Counted from the first letter of the stretch, positions 17,825 through 27,337 are shown. The stretch: DNA of 64,000 bases from Polyangiaceae bacterium (GCA_020633235.1 JACKEA010000008.1:310001-374000), one strand, 5' to 3'. A program made the numbers and translations. Notes: a model not told the origin generated them from the sequence alone.

Positions 17825-19189
17825 CTAGCGGCACGTCTGCTTTGTCAGGAGCGGGTCCTCCGTGACCTTGCCGAAGGAGCACGAAGTTGTGGAGTCGGGG
17901 CCGCACTTGGACAGCTTAGCGGCGGTGCCGCAAGCTACGTCGCTCGCGAAGCCCGTCGCCGGTCCGCTCGACGAGCAGTTGCTGTTGCCGTTGCAGCCAA
18001 AGCCATAGGTATTCAATCCGCCCGGGATGGGTCCATTCCCGCAATTCCAGCATGTGCCTGGAATGAAGGTTCCGCAGTCGCGACATGCGTTGATGTCGAC
18101 CTTTGGGATCTTCTTCGTTACTTTGCCATCGCAGTCGTAGTCGAAGCTCAGATCCCCCCGGTGATCGGGAAAGAAGCCTGTTTGCCCTGGGTGAGCGTTC
18201 GCATTCGCGTCGTAGCAGTCCGCATTGTTCGCGGCGTATCCCGGGGGAGGCTTGGTTGCGCAACCGTAGATGCTCAGGTTCGGATTGGGATCACCAAACT
18301 TGTCGCCGTCGGCGTCCTTGTACCAGAGCACGCAGCTGTCGCCGGCTGCGCACACGGAACCGCCGCACTTGCACGTGCCATCACTGCAGCTGAACGGAGA
18401 CCCGCAGCTCGATACGTTGCAGCAGGTCCCGCTGACGCAGTTGCTGCTGCTGCACTGGTTGTTTCCGTTGCATGCCTGGCCGTTTGCCTTCTTGGTCACG
18501 CACTTGCCTGCCGAGCAGTAGTTCCCGCTGACGCAGTCGGTGTCGCCGGTGCAGCTGGTCTTGCAGGCACTTGCTCCGCACATGTACGGCGCACAATCCG
18601 CGGTCGCCATCTTGCACTCGCCCGTGCCGTCGCAGGCAAACCCCGTCGATTGGCTTCCCGTGCAGACAGGGTTGCCGCAGCTCGTAGTGGCACCTGGAAA
18701 CTCACACGCCGACGCGCCATCACAGCTGCCCGCGCACGTGTCGCCGGCCTGCGCCGAGCCCAGGCACTCCGCGTCGGGATCCGTGCCCTTGTCGAAGGGC
18801 GTGCACGTTCCTTCCGACCCGGTCACGGCGCAGCTCTCGCAGTCCTTGTCGCAGGCGCCGTCGCAACACACGCTGTCGACGCAGAAGCCGCTCTTGCACT
18901 CGCTTCCGTCGCCGCACGTGGTGCCGTTGTCCGCGCTGCCCTTGGTGCCGGCTGCGCCGCCCTGGCCGGCCGTGCCGCCCGTTTCCGCGCCGGCCAAACC
19001 CCCAGATCCAGAAGCACCGCCCGAGGCGTTTCCGGCGGCGCCTCCGCCTCCATCTTGGTCCGCCCCTCCGGTGCCATTCGGGGTCGAATCGAAGCTATCA
19101 CTCGAGCACGCCGCCAGGCTTCCGGCGCACGCGATCGCGAAGACGACCGCAGCGCTGCCTGCGCGTACCAACTTTGTATATGCCGTCAT
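17825..19189 (-). CDS. Cys-rich Gly-linker lipoprotein (paralogue B)
   Basis: A 454-residue lipoprotein (lipobox SLAAC, then SSDSFDS) with the same order of modules as paralogue A: CKSGFCVDSVCCDGACDKDC, TGSEGTCTPFDKGTDPDAEC, CDGASACEFP, CVSGTCCNVSSC, the acidic KDADGDKFGD repeat and a C-terminal DYDCDG domain. The two genes are tandem duplicates that have diverged, with a terminator separating them. The start follows GGGAGAG. Function unknown; the acidic repeat suggests calcium binding. Confidence 0.8.
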   Translation of the reverse strand: MTAYTKLVRAGSAAVVFAIACAGSLAACSSDSFDSTPNGTGGADQDGGGGAAGNASGGASGSGGLAGAETGGTAGQGGAAGTKGSADNGTTCGDGSECKSGFCVDSVCCDGACDKDCESCAVTGSEGTCTPFDKGTDPDAECLGSAQAGDTCAGSCDGASACEFPGATTSCGNPVCTGSQSTGFACDGTGECKMATADCAPYMCGASACKTSCTGDTDCVSGNYCSAGKCVTKKANGQACNGNNQCSSSNCVSGTCCNVSSCGSPFSCSDGTCKCGGSVCAAGDSCVLWYKDADGDKFGDPNPNLSIYGCATKPPPGYAANNADCYDANANAHPGQTGFFPDHRGDLSFDYDCDGKVTKKIPKVDINACRDCGTFIPGTCWNCGNGPIPGGLNTYGFGCNGNSNCSSSGPATGFASDVACGTAAKLSKCGPDSTTSCSFGKVTEDPLLTKQTCR

Positions 19190-19268
19190 TGGACTCTCCC
19201 TGCGGTGTTGTCAAAAAACCGCGAGGAGCCTTTCGGCTGGGCAACGTGCGAGTTGCGACAAAACCGAG

Positions 19269-20702
19269 CTACTTCGGCGAACCCCAGGTAGTGGAGGTGA
19301 CGCGTGATGCCTCTCCGGGGAAGTTCGACGAGAGGGCATCGACGCAATGGTCGAGGGCGACGGCGCTGGGAGCGTCGACGTGAGAGACCTGTGAGCTCGT
19401 CACGGTGTCGCCGAGGGCAAGGACGCCGTCTTCATAGCCCGGGGGGAGCTCGGGGATTTGCCAGCTGCCGTCTTTCGCGGCCTTGGTCACGGCCACCCAC
19501 ATCATGATTTCGTTGTCGCTGCGCTTGGCTTGCGCCGAGAGCACCGCGCAAGCGCCGACGTCGCCGTCCGAGAGCTGCCACGCGAACTTCGGTCGGGCGA
19601 TGTCGGAAAGATCCGGCGCGCCCACTCCGCTGACGGCAGCCAAGCTGGACGGAAGGCTCCAAGTGGAGGCGGCAGGTAGCGTGGAAGTGGGGGTGTTTCG
19701 GATGGCCGAGAAGGTGAGGTCCCCTTCGTGCCACTGCACCTCTTCGCGGATCGCGAAAGCGAGCGGCAGTCCGCCGGGTAGCATCAGGTCACTGCTGACC
19801 GACGTGTCGGGCGGTTCGGTGTGCCCCTGCTCCACGCTGAGGCGCAAGCTCGGACGTTGCGGGCGCCACCCTGAAAGGCTCAGCAAGGCGTAGTCCGCGT
19901 TGGTCGGCAGACCTTCAATACTGGCAGTGGTTTGTACCGCGGCCGAGGAAAAGCTCAACGTGTGGCTGGCCGTCTGCCCGGCAGTGAACGCCTTCTCGAG
20001 AACGAAAGCACTGCCAAGAGTCACGCCCGCGGCATTCAACGCAAGGGCGACCACGTCGTACGTGCTCTCCCCCGGGCACGCCGCGTAGTCCTTCACCACG
20101 ATGGTGCTCTCGGGATACTCCGCAGGTGCGGCGCAGGGCATGAACACCTTCACGCTGGCGGTGCCCGAGGGAACGCTCGCCAGGGTGAGCGTGATGTCTG
20201 CCATGGTGGGGGGCGTTGGCGGGGCTTGGAGCTTGAAGGACACCAGCTGGACGGTGCTGCCCTGCTCCACCTCCGCAATGGAGTACAAGATGTGGAGCTT
20301 GAGCGCGGTGCCGTTCCCACCCGGATCCACGCGCGTCAGAATGCTGCTCACGGAGCCTCCTGGCGGCACGTCGATGCTGGCGGTCCCGGTTGCATCGGTC
20401 TTGGCCGTCGCGAACAGCGAGCCATCCGCCGAGCTGGAGAACACGTCCGCATTGGCAATGATGCTGCCCTCCCCATTCGTCACGACGACGGTCTCCAGCA
20501 CGGGCACGTAGGCATCGCCAGGGGCATCCACACCCGCATCGCCTGCGCCACCTTCGCTCATGCCGCCAGCGCCCGCGGCGCCCGACGAGCCCGCCGCGCC
20601 GTCTACGGTCTCCCTTGCCTCGAACTGCTCGCTGGTACACGCGAAAAGCCCACAGGCCATCACCAAGAAAGTCGCACCGAGCCAGAAGCCGCGTCGTCGC
20701 AT
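19269..20702 (-). CDS. lipoprotein with carboxypeptidase-regulatory-like N-domain
   Basis: A 477-residue lipoprotein (lipobox CGLFAC) with a Gly/Ala linker, then a beta domain at about 60-115 (VLETVVVTNGEGSIIANADVFSSSADGSLFATAKTDATGTASIDVPPG). That pattern is the Ig-like fold with xDxxGTA typical of carboxypeptidase regulatory-like domains. The rest is beta-rich and unassigned. ATG 20702 is preferred over 20717 because GGAGG lies about 8 nt before it. It is divergent from the MopE-like gene. Confidence 0.75.
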   Translation of the reverse strand: MRRRGFWLGATFLVMACGLFACTSEQFEARETVDGAAGSSGAAGAGGMSEGGAGDAGVDAPGDAYVPVLETVVVTNGEGSIIANADVFSSSADGSLFATAKTDATGTASIDVPPGGSVSSILTRVDPGGNGTALKLHILYSIAEVEQGSTVQLVSFKLQAPPTPPTMADITLTLASVPSGTASVKVFMPCAAPAEYPESTIVVKDYAACPGESTYDVVALALNAAGVTLGSAFVLEKAFTAGQTASHTLSFSSAAVQTTASIEGLPTNADYALLSLSGWRPQRPSLRLSVEQGHTEPPDTSVSSDLMLPGGLPLAFAIREEVQWHEGDLTFSAIRNTPTSTLPAASTWSLPSSLAAVSGVGAPDLSDIARPKFAWQLSDGDVGACAVLSAQAKRSDNEIMMWVAVTKAAKDGSWQIPELPPGYEDGVLALGDTVTSSQVSHVDAPSAVALDHCVDALSSNFPGEASRVTSTTWGSPK

Positions 20703-21006
20703 CGCCGAATCCTCCAAAGCGCGCTGGCCCTGGGCCGAGCTTCGCCGGAGCGGTGGTTTGAACGTCCCCGATCGTGTCGCGAGAGGAGTCTCAACGATGC
20801 ACGTTGTTGGCTTGGGAGATTGGGGTTTGCACGTCGCGGAACCACGCGCACGCCGTCGAAGCCCGGCCCAGGGCCAGCTCGATTTCCGTCGTACTGAGGC
20901 CGTTCGGCGCGAGGCGGAGCGGGTTGCGTGGAAAGTTCGTGCGCCAGTTTGAGCGGCCGCGCCCAGGCGTCGATGCTAGCCTGTTCGGTCCCAGGAGGGT
21001 TCCGCG
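20703..21006. other. divergent intergenic region
   Basis: About 300 nt between two divergently transcribed lipoprotein genes. It holds the ribosome binding sites of both (GGAGG near 20711-20715 on the minus strand and AGGAGGG at 20993-20999 on the plus strand) and presumably both promoters. I see no convincing promoter boxes, RNA gene or repeat. Confidence 0.5.
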
Positions 21007-22608
21007 GTGGTGAAGACGATGCGCGTAGCAACAGTGGTCGTGAGTGTGCTCTGTGCAGTGGCGACGTCCGCTTGTGGCGGCGAGGAGTTCAACGCCGCAC
21101 CCAGTACTGGTGGTGCAGGGGGAACGGCCGGATCGGGCGGAACGGACGGCGGCAGCACGGACGGTGGCGGGACCGGCGGGGATAGCGGCGGTGCGAGTGG
21201 CAGCGGTGGCACCATCGGAGCCGACTGCACCAAGCCTGCTGATTGTGACGACGGCAAGGCGTGCAACGGAACGGAGACGTGCGCCAATGGCAAATGCCAG
21301 GCTGGGGCCCCCGTCGATTGCGCGAATCCAGATCCGAACACCTGCACGGCCGAGTGCCAGGAGCCCACGGGCACATGTGTCGTTGCCGCCAAGGATGAGG
21401 ATTCCGACAACCACACGGCGGCTTGCCCTGCGGATCCGGGGGACGATTGCGATGACTCGGATGCGAACACCTACCCGGGTGCGCCGGAGATCTGCGACGG
21501 CAAGGACAACAACTGCAACGGCCTGGACGATCTGCAAGAGGGCAAACCGCTGGGGGGCACTGCCAAGAAGCTTGTAGGGATTGTAGGCAAGCTACACCGT
21601 GACCCACACATTGCGTGGTGTCCGGGGGGCAAGAAGTACGTCCTGGTGTGGACGGACAACCGTGACGGGTACGATGCGATCTGGGGAGCCTCGCTGAGTC
21701 AGGCTGGCGCCCTTGGAGTGCAGGGCAAGATCTCTTCTGCTACCGCCGGCGATAGTCATGACCCGCGAGTAGCGTGCTCGGGCAGCGAGTGTGCCGTGGT
21801 CTGGAGGCAGACCTCGTCGAGCTACGACGTGTACGTTCAACGTGTCGACTGCGACGGCAAGCCGCAGGGTACTGCGGTGAACGTCAGTGAAACCGCGGGC
21901 GCGGCCAATGGTCGTGCCTCCGTCGCGTCGTTCAATGGTGACTGGTACGTGGGCTTCCTGGAGAAGGATGCTACCGGGCTTCCGGCCGCCTTCCGTGTGC
22001 TTGCCCCGAACGGCACGCCCAAGACGAGCACGCAGTTCGTCTCGACCGGGAACGGCCTGCGCAACGATGCCGAGGTTGCGGCGACGGCCACTCATGTTGC
22101 CCAGCTCTGGGAGCTGAACGGCGTGATCGAGTGGGTGCACGTGGACTCCTCGTTCGGTGCCAGCGCGTCCGAGCCGCTATCCTCGGCGGCGGGGGCGAAG
22201 AGTCCGGTGGTCGGCGCCATTCCGACGGGGTTTGGCTTCGCGTGGCATCTGCCAGGAGCACTCGAGTACAAGGAGCGTGGGTCGGATGGTGGCGCCGGTT
22301 GCTCGATTGCAAAGCTCGGAACCTTCACCAATCCGTGGCCCATCGGCGTCGTGAACCATGCGAGCGGTCCGCTCGTGGCTGTCTTGGATGCTACGAGCGG
22401 CACAAATGTTTCGGCGGCGCTGGTGAGGACGAAGGATTGCAAGTTGATCGATCAGCCGCAAGCAGCCACCTTCATGGTCGACACGATCGATCAGCACACG
22501 GGAGCATTCGCGGCGGGGGAAAGCGGCTACGCCATGGTCTGGGGCGAAGGTCCGACGGGAAACAAGGAAATCCACGGACGCGTGTTTGGACCGAACCTGT
22601 GCGACTGA
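21007..22608 (+). CDS. MopE-like metal-binding lipoprotein
   Basis: A 533-residue lipoprotein (lipobox ATSAC) with a Gly/Ser linker, a Cys-rich module (CDDGKACNGTETC) and the MopE-type putative metal-binding motif DDCDDSDANTYPGAPEICDG followed by KDNNCNGLDD. The C-terminal 380 residues form beta-propeller-like repeats (VLVWTDNRDGYDAIWGASLS, CAVVWRQTSSSYDVYVQRV), as in secreted FG-GAP-like or sialidase-like propellers. GTG 21007 lies 7 nt after AGGAGGG. The gene cut by the right window edge at 63435 has the same N-terminal layout. Confidence 0.8.
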   Translation: MVKTMRVATVVVSVLCAVATSACGGEEFNAAPSTGGAGGTAGSGGTDGGSTDGGGTGGDSGGASGSGGTIGADCTKPADCDDGKACNGTETCANGKCQAGAPVDCANPDPNTCTAECQEPTGTCVVAAKDEDSDNHTAACPADPGDDCDDSDANTYPGAPEICDGKDNNCNGLDDLQEGKPLGGTAKKLVGIVGKLHRDPHIAWCPGGKKYVLVWTDNRDGYDAIWGASLSQAGALGVQGKISSATAGDSHDPRVACSGSECAVVWRQTSSSYDVYVQRVDCDGKPQGTAVNVSETAGAANGRASVASFNGDWYVGFLEKDATGLPAAFRVLAPNGTPKTSTQFVSTGNGLRNDAEVAATATHVAQLWELNGVIEWVHVDSSFGASASEPLSSAAGAKSPVVGAIPTGFGFAWHLPGALEYKERGSDGGAGCSIAKLGTFTNPWPIGVVNHASGPLVAVLDATSGTNVSAALVRTKDCKLIDQPQAATFMVDTIDQHTGAFAAGESGYAMVWGEGPTGNKEIHGRVFGPNLCD

Positions 22609-22644
22609 GCCAGCTGTTCTGGCCCTGCAGTACGAGGACAAGGC

Positions 22645-22857
22645 GAAGACCACTGCGACTCGTGCTCGGCTACGCGCCGGGTTGCCGCTTTTTCGGGTGT
22701 TGAGCTGCGCAGAGTAGCCCGTCGCTGGGGATCCCGATGGGCGGTTGTGGAGGGCGATGTGTGTGCGCTGCTCGCGAACGCCTGAAACGCGTTGGCGCGC
22801 GGGTGCGCGAGTGAAGATCAGGCAAGCATCGCGTTGAAAACTCGCTGGACCACTACA
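22645..22857 (+). mobile_element. old 3' remnant of the Rpn-transposase element
   Basis: About 30 nt from 22653 nearly match the 3' end of the transposase genes (CTGCGACTCGTGCTCGG). At 22836-22857 is a copy of the element's terminal sequence (ending GACCACTACA) with two mismatches to the intact one. The distance between the two landmarks (about 205 nt) is close to that in the intact copy (about 220 nt). It is a decayed right end lying directly before copy 1. Confidence 0.65.
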
Positions 22858-22940
22858 CGCATCATCTGCCGCAGGCGTTGGAGTTGGTGCGTCGGGCGTT
22901 GGCGTGAGCTGAAGGAGCGCACTCGTCGGGTGCAGCGCGC

Positions 22941-23930
22941 TCAGCTCGCGAACACGTCTTCGAGCGAAGTCGCTTGGAGGATGCGCTCGATCCAGGAGTC
23001 GAGCTGCTCCAGGGTCGCGCCACGCACATTCCGAGTGGTGGAGTCCGGCAGCGCTCCGAACTTCAACTCCAGCAGCTTCAGCAAAGTATCGGCCTTGCCC
23101 TTGGCCTCGCCCTCGGCCTTGCCCTTGGCTTCGCCCTCGGCCTTGCCTTCGGCTCTGAGAATTTGTGCACCGGTCATGAAAGCTTCCTCGGCTCTGGGTC
23201 CCAGCTGCCGGACGAGGTTTCTGACTCGCTCGGGTGGAGTTTCGCTGGCCTCGAGAAGATAGCGCAAAACGGTGCCGAGTGCCGCCACGCCGTTGGGAGC
23301 ATCGGCCACCTCCCGCATGCGATCTTGCCAGGACTGAGCCAGCTCTGCGGCGACGTCGCCGCTCTTGCGGGCACGGCTGAGGCAGAAGAGCGACAGCTGG
23401 GCGATGGCGGTCATGGCGCGGGCGCGAAGAGACTCGGCTTGAGCGCCGGAGAGATCATCGACGTGAAATTCGAACTCCGGGACGTGGGGTGCGAGGAGCT
23501 TGTGCAGGGCCTGGTCGACGTCGAGCAGGTCCATGAAGAGCATCCGAGGCGGCCACGCGCGGTCGCCGTGGTAGACGACGCCCGGAACGATTGGAGGAAG
23601 CAACTGAGTGTCAAGGTGCTTCTTGTGGAAGTCCTCCCAGATGCGGAGCATGTAGCCGAGCATCTTGAGCGGCATCCATCGGTCGAAGCTGCTCTGGTGC
23701 TCGAGCAAGAAGTAGATGAGGAGCGGGCGGCCGTCGAGGTTGGTCTCGAACAAGACGTCGGAGCGCAAGTCGCTGAGCTCAGCATCGACATAGCTTCCGG
23801 GTACGAGCCGGAGCGAGGACCAGGCGATGTGAGCGGACAGCTCGGCGGGAAGGATCGTCTTGAGCTCGCCAGCGGCGTTCTCGGGATCGGAGAACACGTG
23901 GCGGAAGAAGCGATCGTGCGGGTTGTCCAT
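22941..23930 (-). CDS. Rpn/YhgA-like PD-(D/E)XK nuclease
   Basis: A 329-residue protein of the Rpn family (recombination-promoting nuclease, formerly putative transposase YhgA). It opens MDNPHDRFFRHVFSD. The PD-(D/E)XK core has D58 (LRSDVLFET) and E77-H-Q79 (FLLEHQS), spaced as in the family. A helical region and a repeated KAEGEAKG stretch precede the C-terminal tail. Family members cleave DNA and promote recA-independent recombination. ATG 23930 is chosen; GTG 23945 is possible. It is transcribed away from the transposase. Confidence 0.85.
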   Translation of the reverse strand: MDNPHDRFFRHVFSDPENAAGELKTILPAELSAHIAWSSLRLVPGSYVDAELSDLRSDVLFETNLDGRPLLIYFLLEHQSSFDRWMPLKMLGYMLRIWEDFHKKHLDTQLLPPIVPGVVYHGDRAWPPRMLFMDLLDVDQALHKLLAPHVPEFEFHVDDLSGAQAESLRARAMTAIAQLSLFCLSRARKSGDVAAELAQSWQDRMREVADAPNGVAALGTVLRYLLEASETPPERVRNLVRQLGPRAEEAFMTGAQILRAEGKAEGEAKGKAEGEAKGKADTLLKLLELKFGALPDSTTRNVRGATLEQLDSWIERILQATSLEDVFAS

Positions 23931-24003
23931 GGGCGCATCGTACACCGCGCCGGACTGCGCGGGGCTGTTCGCGGGCGTCCCGGAACCGCTCGGGGATGCG
24001 TTC

Positions 24004-24099
24004 GAGGATGCTGTGTTGGTAGCGCTCGAGGATGCTGTGTTGGTGGCGCTCGAGGATGCTGTGTTGGTGGCGCTCGAGGATGCTGCGTTGGTAGTGCAC
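24004..24099. repeat. 24-nt minisatellite, 4 units (copy 1)
   Basis: Four units of 24 nt beginning GAGGATGCTG and ending GCGCTC lie in the gap between the divergent nuclease and transposase genes. The same array has 5 units in element copy 2 and 4 in copy 3. Confidence 0.95.
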
Positions 24100-24215
24100 C
24101 GCCTTCCGTAGCTGGAGGTGTCGGCGCGTTGAGAGCGCGCCGAAACGCGGGACTACTGCACTCGGCCTCTGCCGGAAGTTGTGGCTTTGGAAGAAGACGA
24201 CGGAAAGTCACGAAC

Positions 24216-25592
24216 ATGACAAGCGAGATTGGGGTCGTCGAGGACGACAGCGAACGGATGACCTGGGACTGTGACATGAGACTCGCGGAGATCCCCGTGC
24301 CACGCAGCTGGCCGGAGGTCGTGCAGCGCGGGTGGCTATGCGCGCTGGGGCTGGCGTATCGCGGGATCGTGAGCTTGGCGGCGGCGACAGGTGGGGAGCA
24401 GGCTGTCGCGATCGTCGCGGGGAGTTCGGAATGCGAGGCGCGCTTGCTGCGCGCGCGGTTTGGTCGGATGCCACCGGCACAGCGGCCGCACTACAAGCCG
24501 AAGGAGCGGTTGGAGATCTTGGAAGAGAAGACGCGACGAGGCCTCCGCACGGAGGAAGTGGCGAGGCGCTTCCTGGTGACCGTAGCTACGGTCGAGCGGT
24601 GGCTGTCGCGGTTGGACGAAGGCGGGGAGAAGGCGCTGCTGGCGATGCGCCGTCCGGTCAATCGACTCGATGACCTCGTGGGGGAGATGGTGCGAGAGGT
24701 GGGCAAGCACTGTCCGCAGATGGGTAAGAAGCGGATCGCGCAGATTCTTGCGCGTGCAGGCCTGCGGCTCGCGGAAAGCACCGTCGCGAGGAAGCTGAAA
24801 GAGAAGCCGGATTCGAAGCGTCCCCCGCCGCCCGCGCCGGAGCCCCAGAGCGCGAGTCCCGCGTCGGGAAGGGCGGTGATCGCGAAGTACGAGAGCCACG
24901 TGTGGGGGCTGGACCACACCGTAGTGCCAACGGCGGTGGGCTTCTGGGTGCCGTGGTTTCCGGGAGCGATGCTTCAGGTCTGGCCCTTCTGCTTCTGGCT
25001 GTCGGTGGTGATGGATCACTTCTCGCGCCGGATACTCGCCATCGGGGTGTACACGAGAGAGCCGTCAGGGCAGCAGGTGTGTCGGTTGCTGGACAGGGCG
25101 CGCCGCCGTGCCGGCGGCGCGCCGAAGTACACGGTGACGGACCAAGGCGCGCAGTTTCGAGACAAGTACCGACGATGGTGTGAGCGGTGGGGCGTGAAGC
25201 CCCGCTACGGCGCAGTGGGGAAGCACGGATCCATCGCCATCGTGGAACGATTCTGGCGCAGCTTGAAAGAGGAAGCGTTCGGGCCCGAACGGCGCGGCGT
25301 GGTGATCAACATTGGCGCCATGGCGGAGCTCTGCTCGCGCTACGTCGATTGGTACAACGACATTCGGCCGCACCAAGGGCTTGATGGCGCAACCCCGAGT
25401 GAAGTCTTCGACGGCAGGCGTCCGCCGCACCAGAGGCCGTGTGACCGTCCGCGTGCACGATCTCCGGACCCCTCAATAGCTGCAGCGTCGCGAATGCCGC
25501 GGGGACAACGCGATGAGAAACTGCGACTCGTGCTCGGCCACGCGCCGGGTCTCCCCCATCTCCCCGTCATCGAGTTGCGCAAAGCCGCTTGA
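24216..25592 (+). CDS. DDE integrase-core transposase
   Basis: A 458-residue transposase. A helix-turn-helix of the HTH_29/HTH_23 sort lies at about 95-140 (KPKERLEILEEKTRRGLRTEEVARRF), a second one at about 150-190 (MGKKRIAQILARAGLRLAESTVARKL), and then a Pro-rich linker. The rve core has D233 (GLDHTVV), D309 (TDQGAQF) and E344 (IVERFWRSLKEE), giving the D-x34-E spacing of integrases, plus the typical YNDIRPHQGLDGATP end. The IS family is not assigned. The frame is open far upstream through antisense Rpn sequence; ATG 24216 is where the copies' protein similarity starts. Confidence 0.9.
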   Translation: MTSEIGVVEDDSERMTWDCDMRLAEIPVPRSWPEVVQRGWLCALGLAYRGIVSLAAATGGEQAVAIVAGSSECEARLLRARFGRMPPAQRPHYKPKERLEILEEKTRRGLRTEEVARRFLVTVATVERWLSRLDEGGEKALLAMRRPVNRLDDLVGEMVREVGKHCPQMGKKRIAQILARAGLRLAESTVARKLKEKPDSKRPPPPAPEPQSASPASGRAVIAKYESHVWGLDHTVVPTAVGFWVPWFPGAMLQVWPFCFWLSVVMDHFSRRILAIGVYTREPSGQQVCRLLDRARRRAGGAPKYTVTDQGAQFRDKYRRWCERWGVKPRYGAVGKHGSIAIVERFWRSLKEEAFGPERRGVVINIGAMAELCSRYVDWYNDIRPHQGLDGATPSEVFDGRRPPHQRPCDRPRARSPDPSIAAASRMPRGQRDEKLRLVLGHAPGLPHLPVIELRKAA

Positions 25593-25702
25593 GACCCGCG
25601 CCCTGCGGAGCTGAGCACGCGTTGCCGAAGGCGAACGTGTACCCGCAGCTCGAGAACGCGTTGAACGAGTACTACTGGCGTGTGTCGTGCGCGCGGAAAA
25701 TT

Positions 25703-25792
25703 AGTCAGAAATAACCGCGAAAATTCGCTGAACCACTACACTACACGGGAAATCAGTCAGAAATAACCGCGAAAATTCGCTGAACCACTACA
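25703..25792. repeat. tandem duplicated element termini
   Basis: The 38-nt right terminus (AGTCAGAAATAACC ... GAACCACTACA) occurs at 25703-25740 and again at 25755-25792, a period of 52 nt. Copies 2 and 3 have it once. The second copy abuts the 3' end of L1 and is probably a solo terminus left by another insertion. Confidence 0.9.
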
Positions 25793-25806
25793 GCGCTGCT
25801 TGTGCG

Positions 25807-27324
25807 TCAGAGCTGGACCTTGTCGTCCGCTATGCCCGGCACGCCGCCGTTGGTTGCAACGCCGCCTGCACCGGCTTGGCCGGCCGCGCCGTGCGTGAAC
25901 GTGCCGCCGCTGTCAGTGATGGCGGAGGTGGTGTCGGACAGGATGCCGGCTGAGATGCCGCCGGCCGCTCCGCCGCCAGCGCCGCCAGCGCCGCCTTTGC
26001 CGCCATCTCCTCCGTAGCATCCGGAAGAGGTCTTGCCCCCACCGGAACCAACGAGCGTTCCACCGGCCTGGCCGGCCACACCCTTCCCGCCGTCACCGGC
26101 ACTCAAGCTTGTGAAGGTACAGCTATCCGTAGTTACGTTCGAAGAGAAAGCCACTAAGCCGATGCTTGACCCACCTGCGCCACCGCCGGCGCCACCTGCA
26201 CCACCACAACTACCACATCCCCCACCGCCTCCCGCGCCGCTGTTTGAACCGTCCGCTCCCGCGCCTCCGCCTCCGCCTTGTCCTGGACTGCCACTGAGCC
26301 CATCGCCACCAGCTGTGCCAACGAATCCGGCTACGCTTAGCGTGCCAACTATCGTCGCACCGCTGGCGGCGCCTTGGGGCGACGCATTCGCACCCTTCTG
26401 CTCTGTAAGGTTGCATGTGCCCAGCTGCCCGCCCTTCCCGGCTCCCAGATCGGGAAAGCCCTTCCCGCCTGGTTGCCCCTTGTTGCCTCCCGCCCCTCCA
26501 GTCGTGTCGCCGCCAGCGGGACACGCGCACTTCTTCTCAGGGCCACCGGTGTCACTGGCCGCGTCATTTCCGTCTAGTTTCGCAGGGTCGCTCTCATGGA
26601 CCACGGGAACGAGCACGCCGTCCTTGCCCTTAACGCCCTTCCCGGCGACGAAAGCGACGCGATCGAACGCGACGCCGGTGGAGTCGTGAACAAAGGCTGC
26701 GATGCTGGACTCGCCCGGGTCGGTGCCGTCCTGGGCGTCGAACTCCATGTCTTGGATGACGACGGGATTGGTGACCGCCGAGACCTCGAGGGCGTAGCCC
26801 TTGGCGGCGGGTTTGACGACGGCCTTCTGTCCTGACTCGTAGGTCCAATCGGTGCACTTGAAGCCGCCGTAGAGACGAACACCAGCGTCGATGTTGAGCT
26901 GCTCGTCGTAGTTGGTGTCGCAAACGAGGACGAGCTTGCCTGCCGACTTTGCTGCGGCAAGCCCTTCGCCGATGGTCTTGAAGGGGCTGGCCTTGGAGCC
27001 GTCGCCCGTGGTGGAGGCGGTGCCGTCGACGAAGACGGCGTAGTCATCCGCGACGAGACAGCTCTCGGTGCTGGGGTCGGCGGAAGTGTCGCAGCCGCCA
27101 CCATCTCCGGCTTGACCGCCTTGTCCGCCAGTGGCGCCCGTGCCCCCGGTGCCAGAAGTTCCGGAGGTGCCAGCAGTGCCACCGACGCCGCCATCGCTTC
27201 CGCCGACTCCCGGGCAGCTCTCATTCGCTTCACAAGAGCTGAAGTCTTCGTTTGCGCAACCCGCCGTCAGAACAACGACAGAACCGCACAGAACCGCAAA
27301 GAAACCAATCCAGTTGCGCACCAT
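25807..27324 (-). CDS. L1: Gly-rich beta-helix lipoprotein
   Basis: A 505-residue lipoprotein of the array's L family. Signal peptide with lipobox LTAGC, a GT/GG linker, and a DUF1565-like start (DGTASTTGDGSKASPFKTIGEGL). Right-handed beta-helix rungs follow (VRLYGGFKCTDW, PVVIQDMEFDAQ, GVAFDRVAFVAG), then about 250 residues of GGxGG-rich sequence interrupted by strands. The ending GISAGILSDTTSAITDSGG is nearly the same as in L4. It starts 13 nt after the P1 stop with GAGGGA as binding site. Probably surface-exposed; function unknown. Confidence 0.8.
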   Translation of the reverse strand: MVRNWIGFFAVLCGSVVVLTAGCANEDFSSCEANESCPGVGGSDGGVGGTAGTSGTSGTGGTGATGGQGGQAGDGGGCDTSADPSTESCLVADDYAVFVDGTASTTGDGSKASPFKTIGEGLAAAKSAGKLVLVCDTNYDEQLNIDAGVRLYGGFKCTDWTYESGQKAVVKPAAKGYALEVSAVTNPVVIQDMEFDAQDGTDPGESSIAAFVHDSTGVAFDRVAFVAGKGVKGKDGVLVPVVHESDPAKLDGNDAASDTGGPEKKCACPAGGDTTGGAGGNKGQPGGKGFPDLGAGKGGQLGTCNLTEQKGANASPQGAASGATIVGTLSVAGFVGTAGGDGLSGSPGQGGGGGAGADGSNSGAGGGGGCGSCGGAGGAGGGAGGSSIGLVAFSSNVTTDSCTFTSLSAGDGGKGVAGQAGGTLVGSGGGKTSSGCYGGDGGKGGAGGAGGGAAGGISAGILSDTTSAITDSGGTFTHGAAGQAGAGGVATNGGVPGIADDKVQL

Positions 27325-27337
27325 GACTATCCCTCGC

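Larger units (their letters stand above)
22858..25740. mobile_element. Rpn-transposase element, copy 1
   Basis: Gene order: a fragment of the 3' end of a DUF559 gene (22858-22908), an Rpn-like nuclease on the minus strand, a 24-nt minisatellite, a divergent DDE transposase, and about 150 nt of noncoding right end finishing CTGAACCACTACA at 25740. Both genes are open in this copy. The left edge is set where homology with copies 2 and 3 begins after the older terminus. Terminal inverted repeats are not visible, so the exact left end is uncertain. Confidence 0.75.

Noticed and set aside
22974..24215. Plus-strand open frame fused upstream of transposase copy 1 (and the equivalent in copy 3)
   Set aside because: This part is the antisense of the Rpn gene and is broken in copy 2; similarity among transposases begins at the ATG after the minisatellite.
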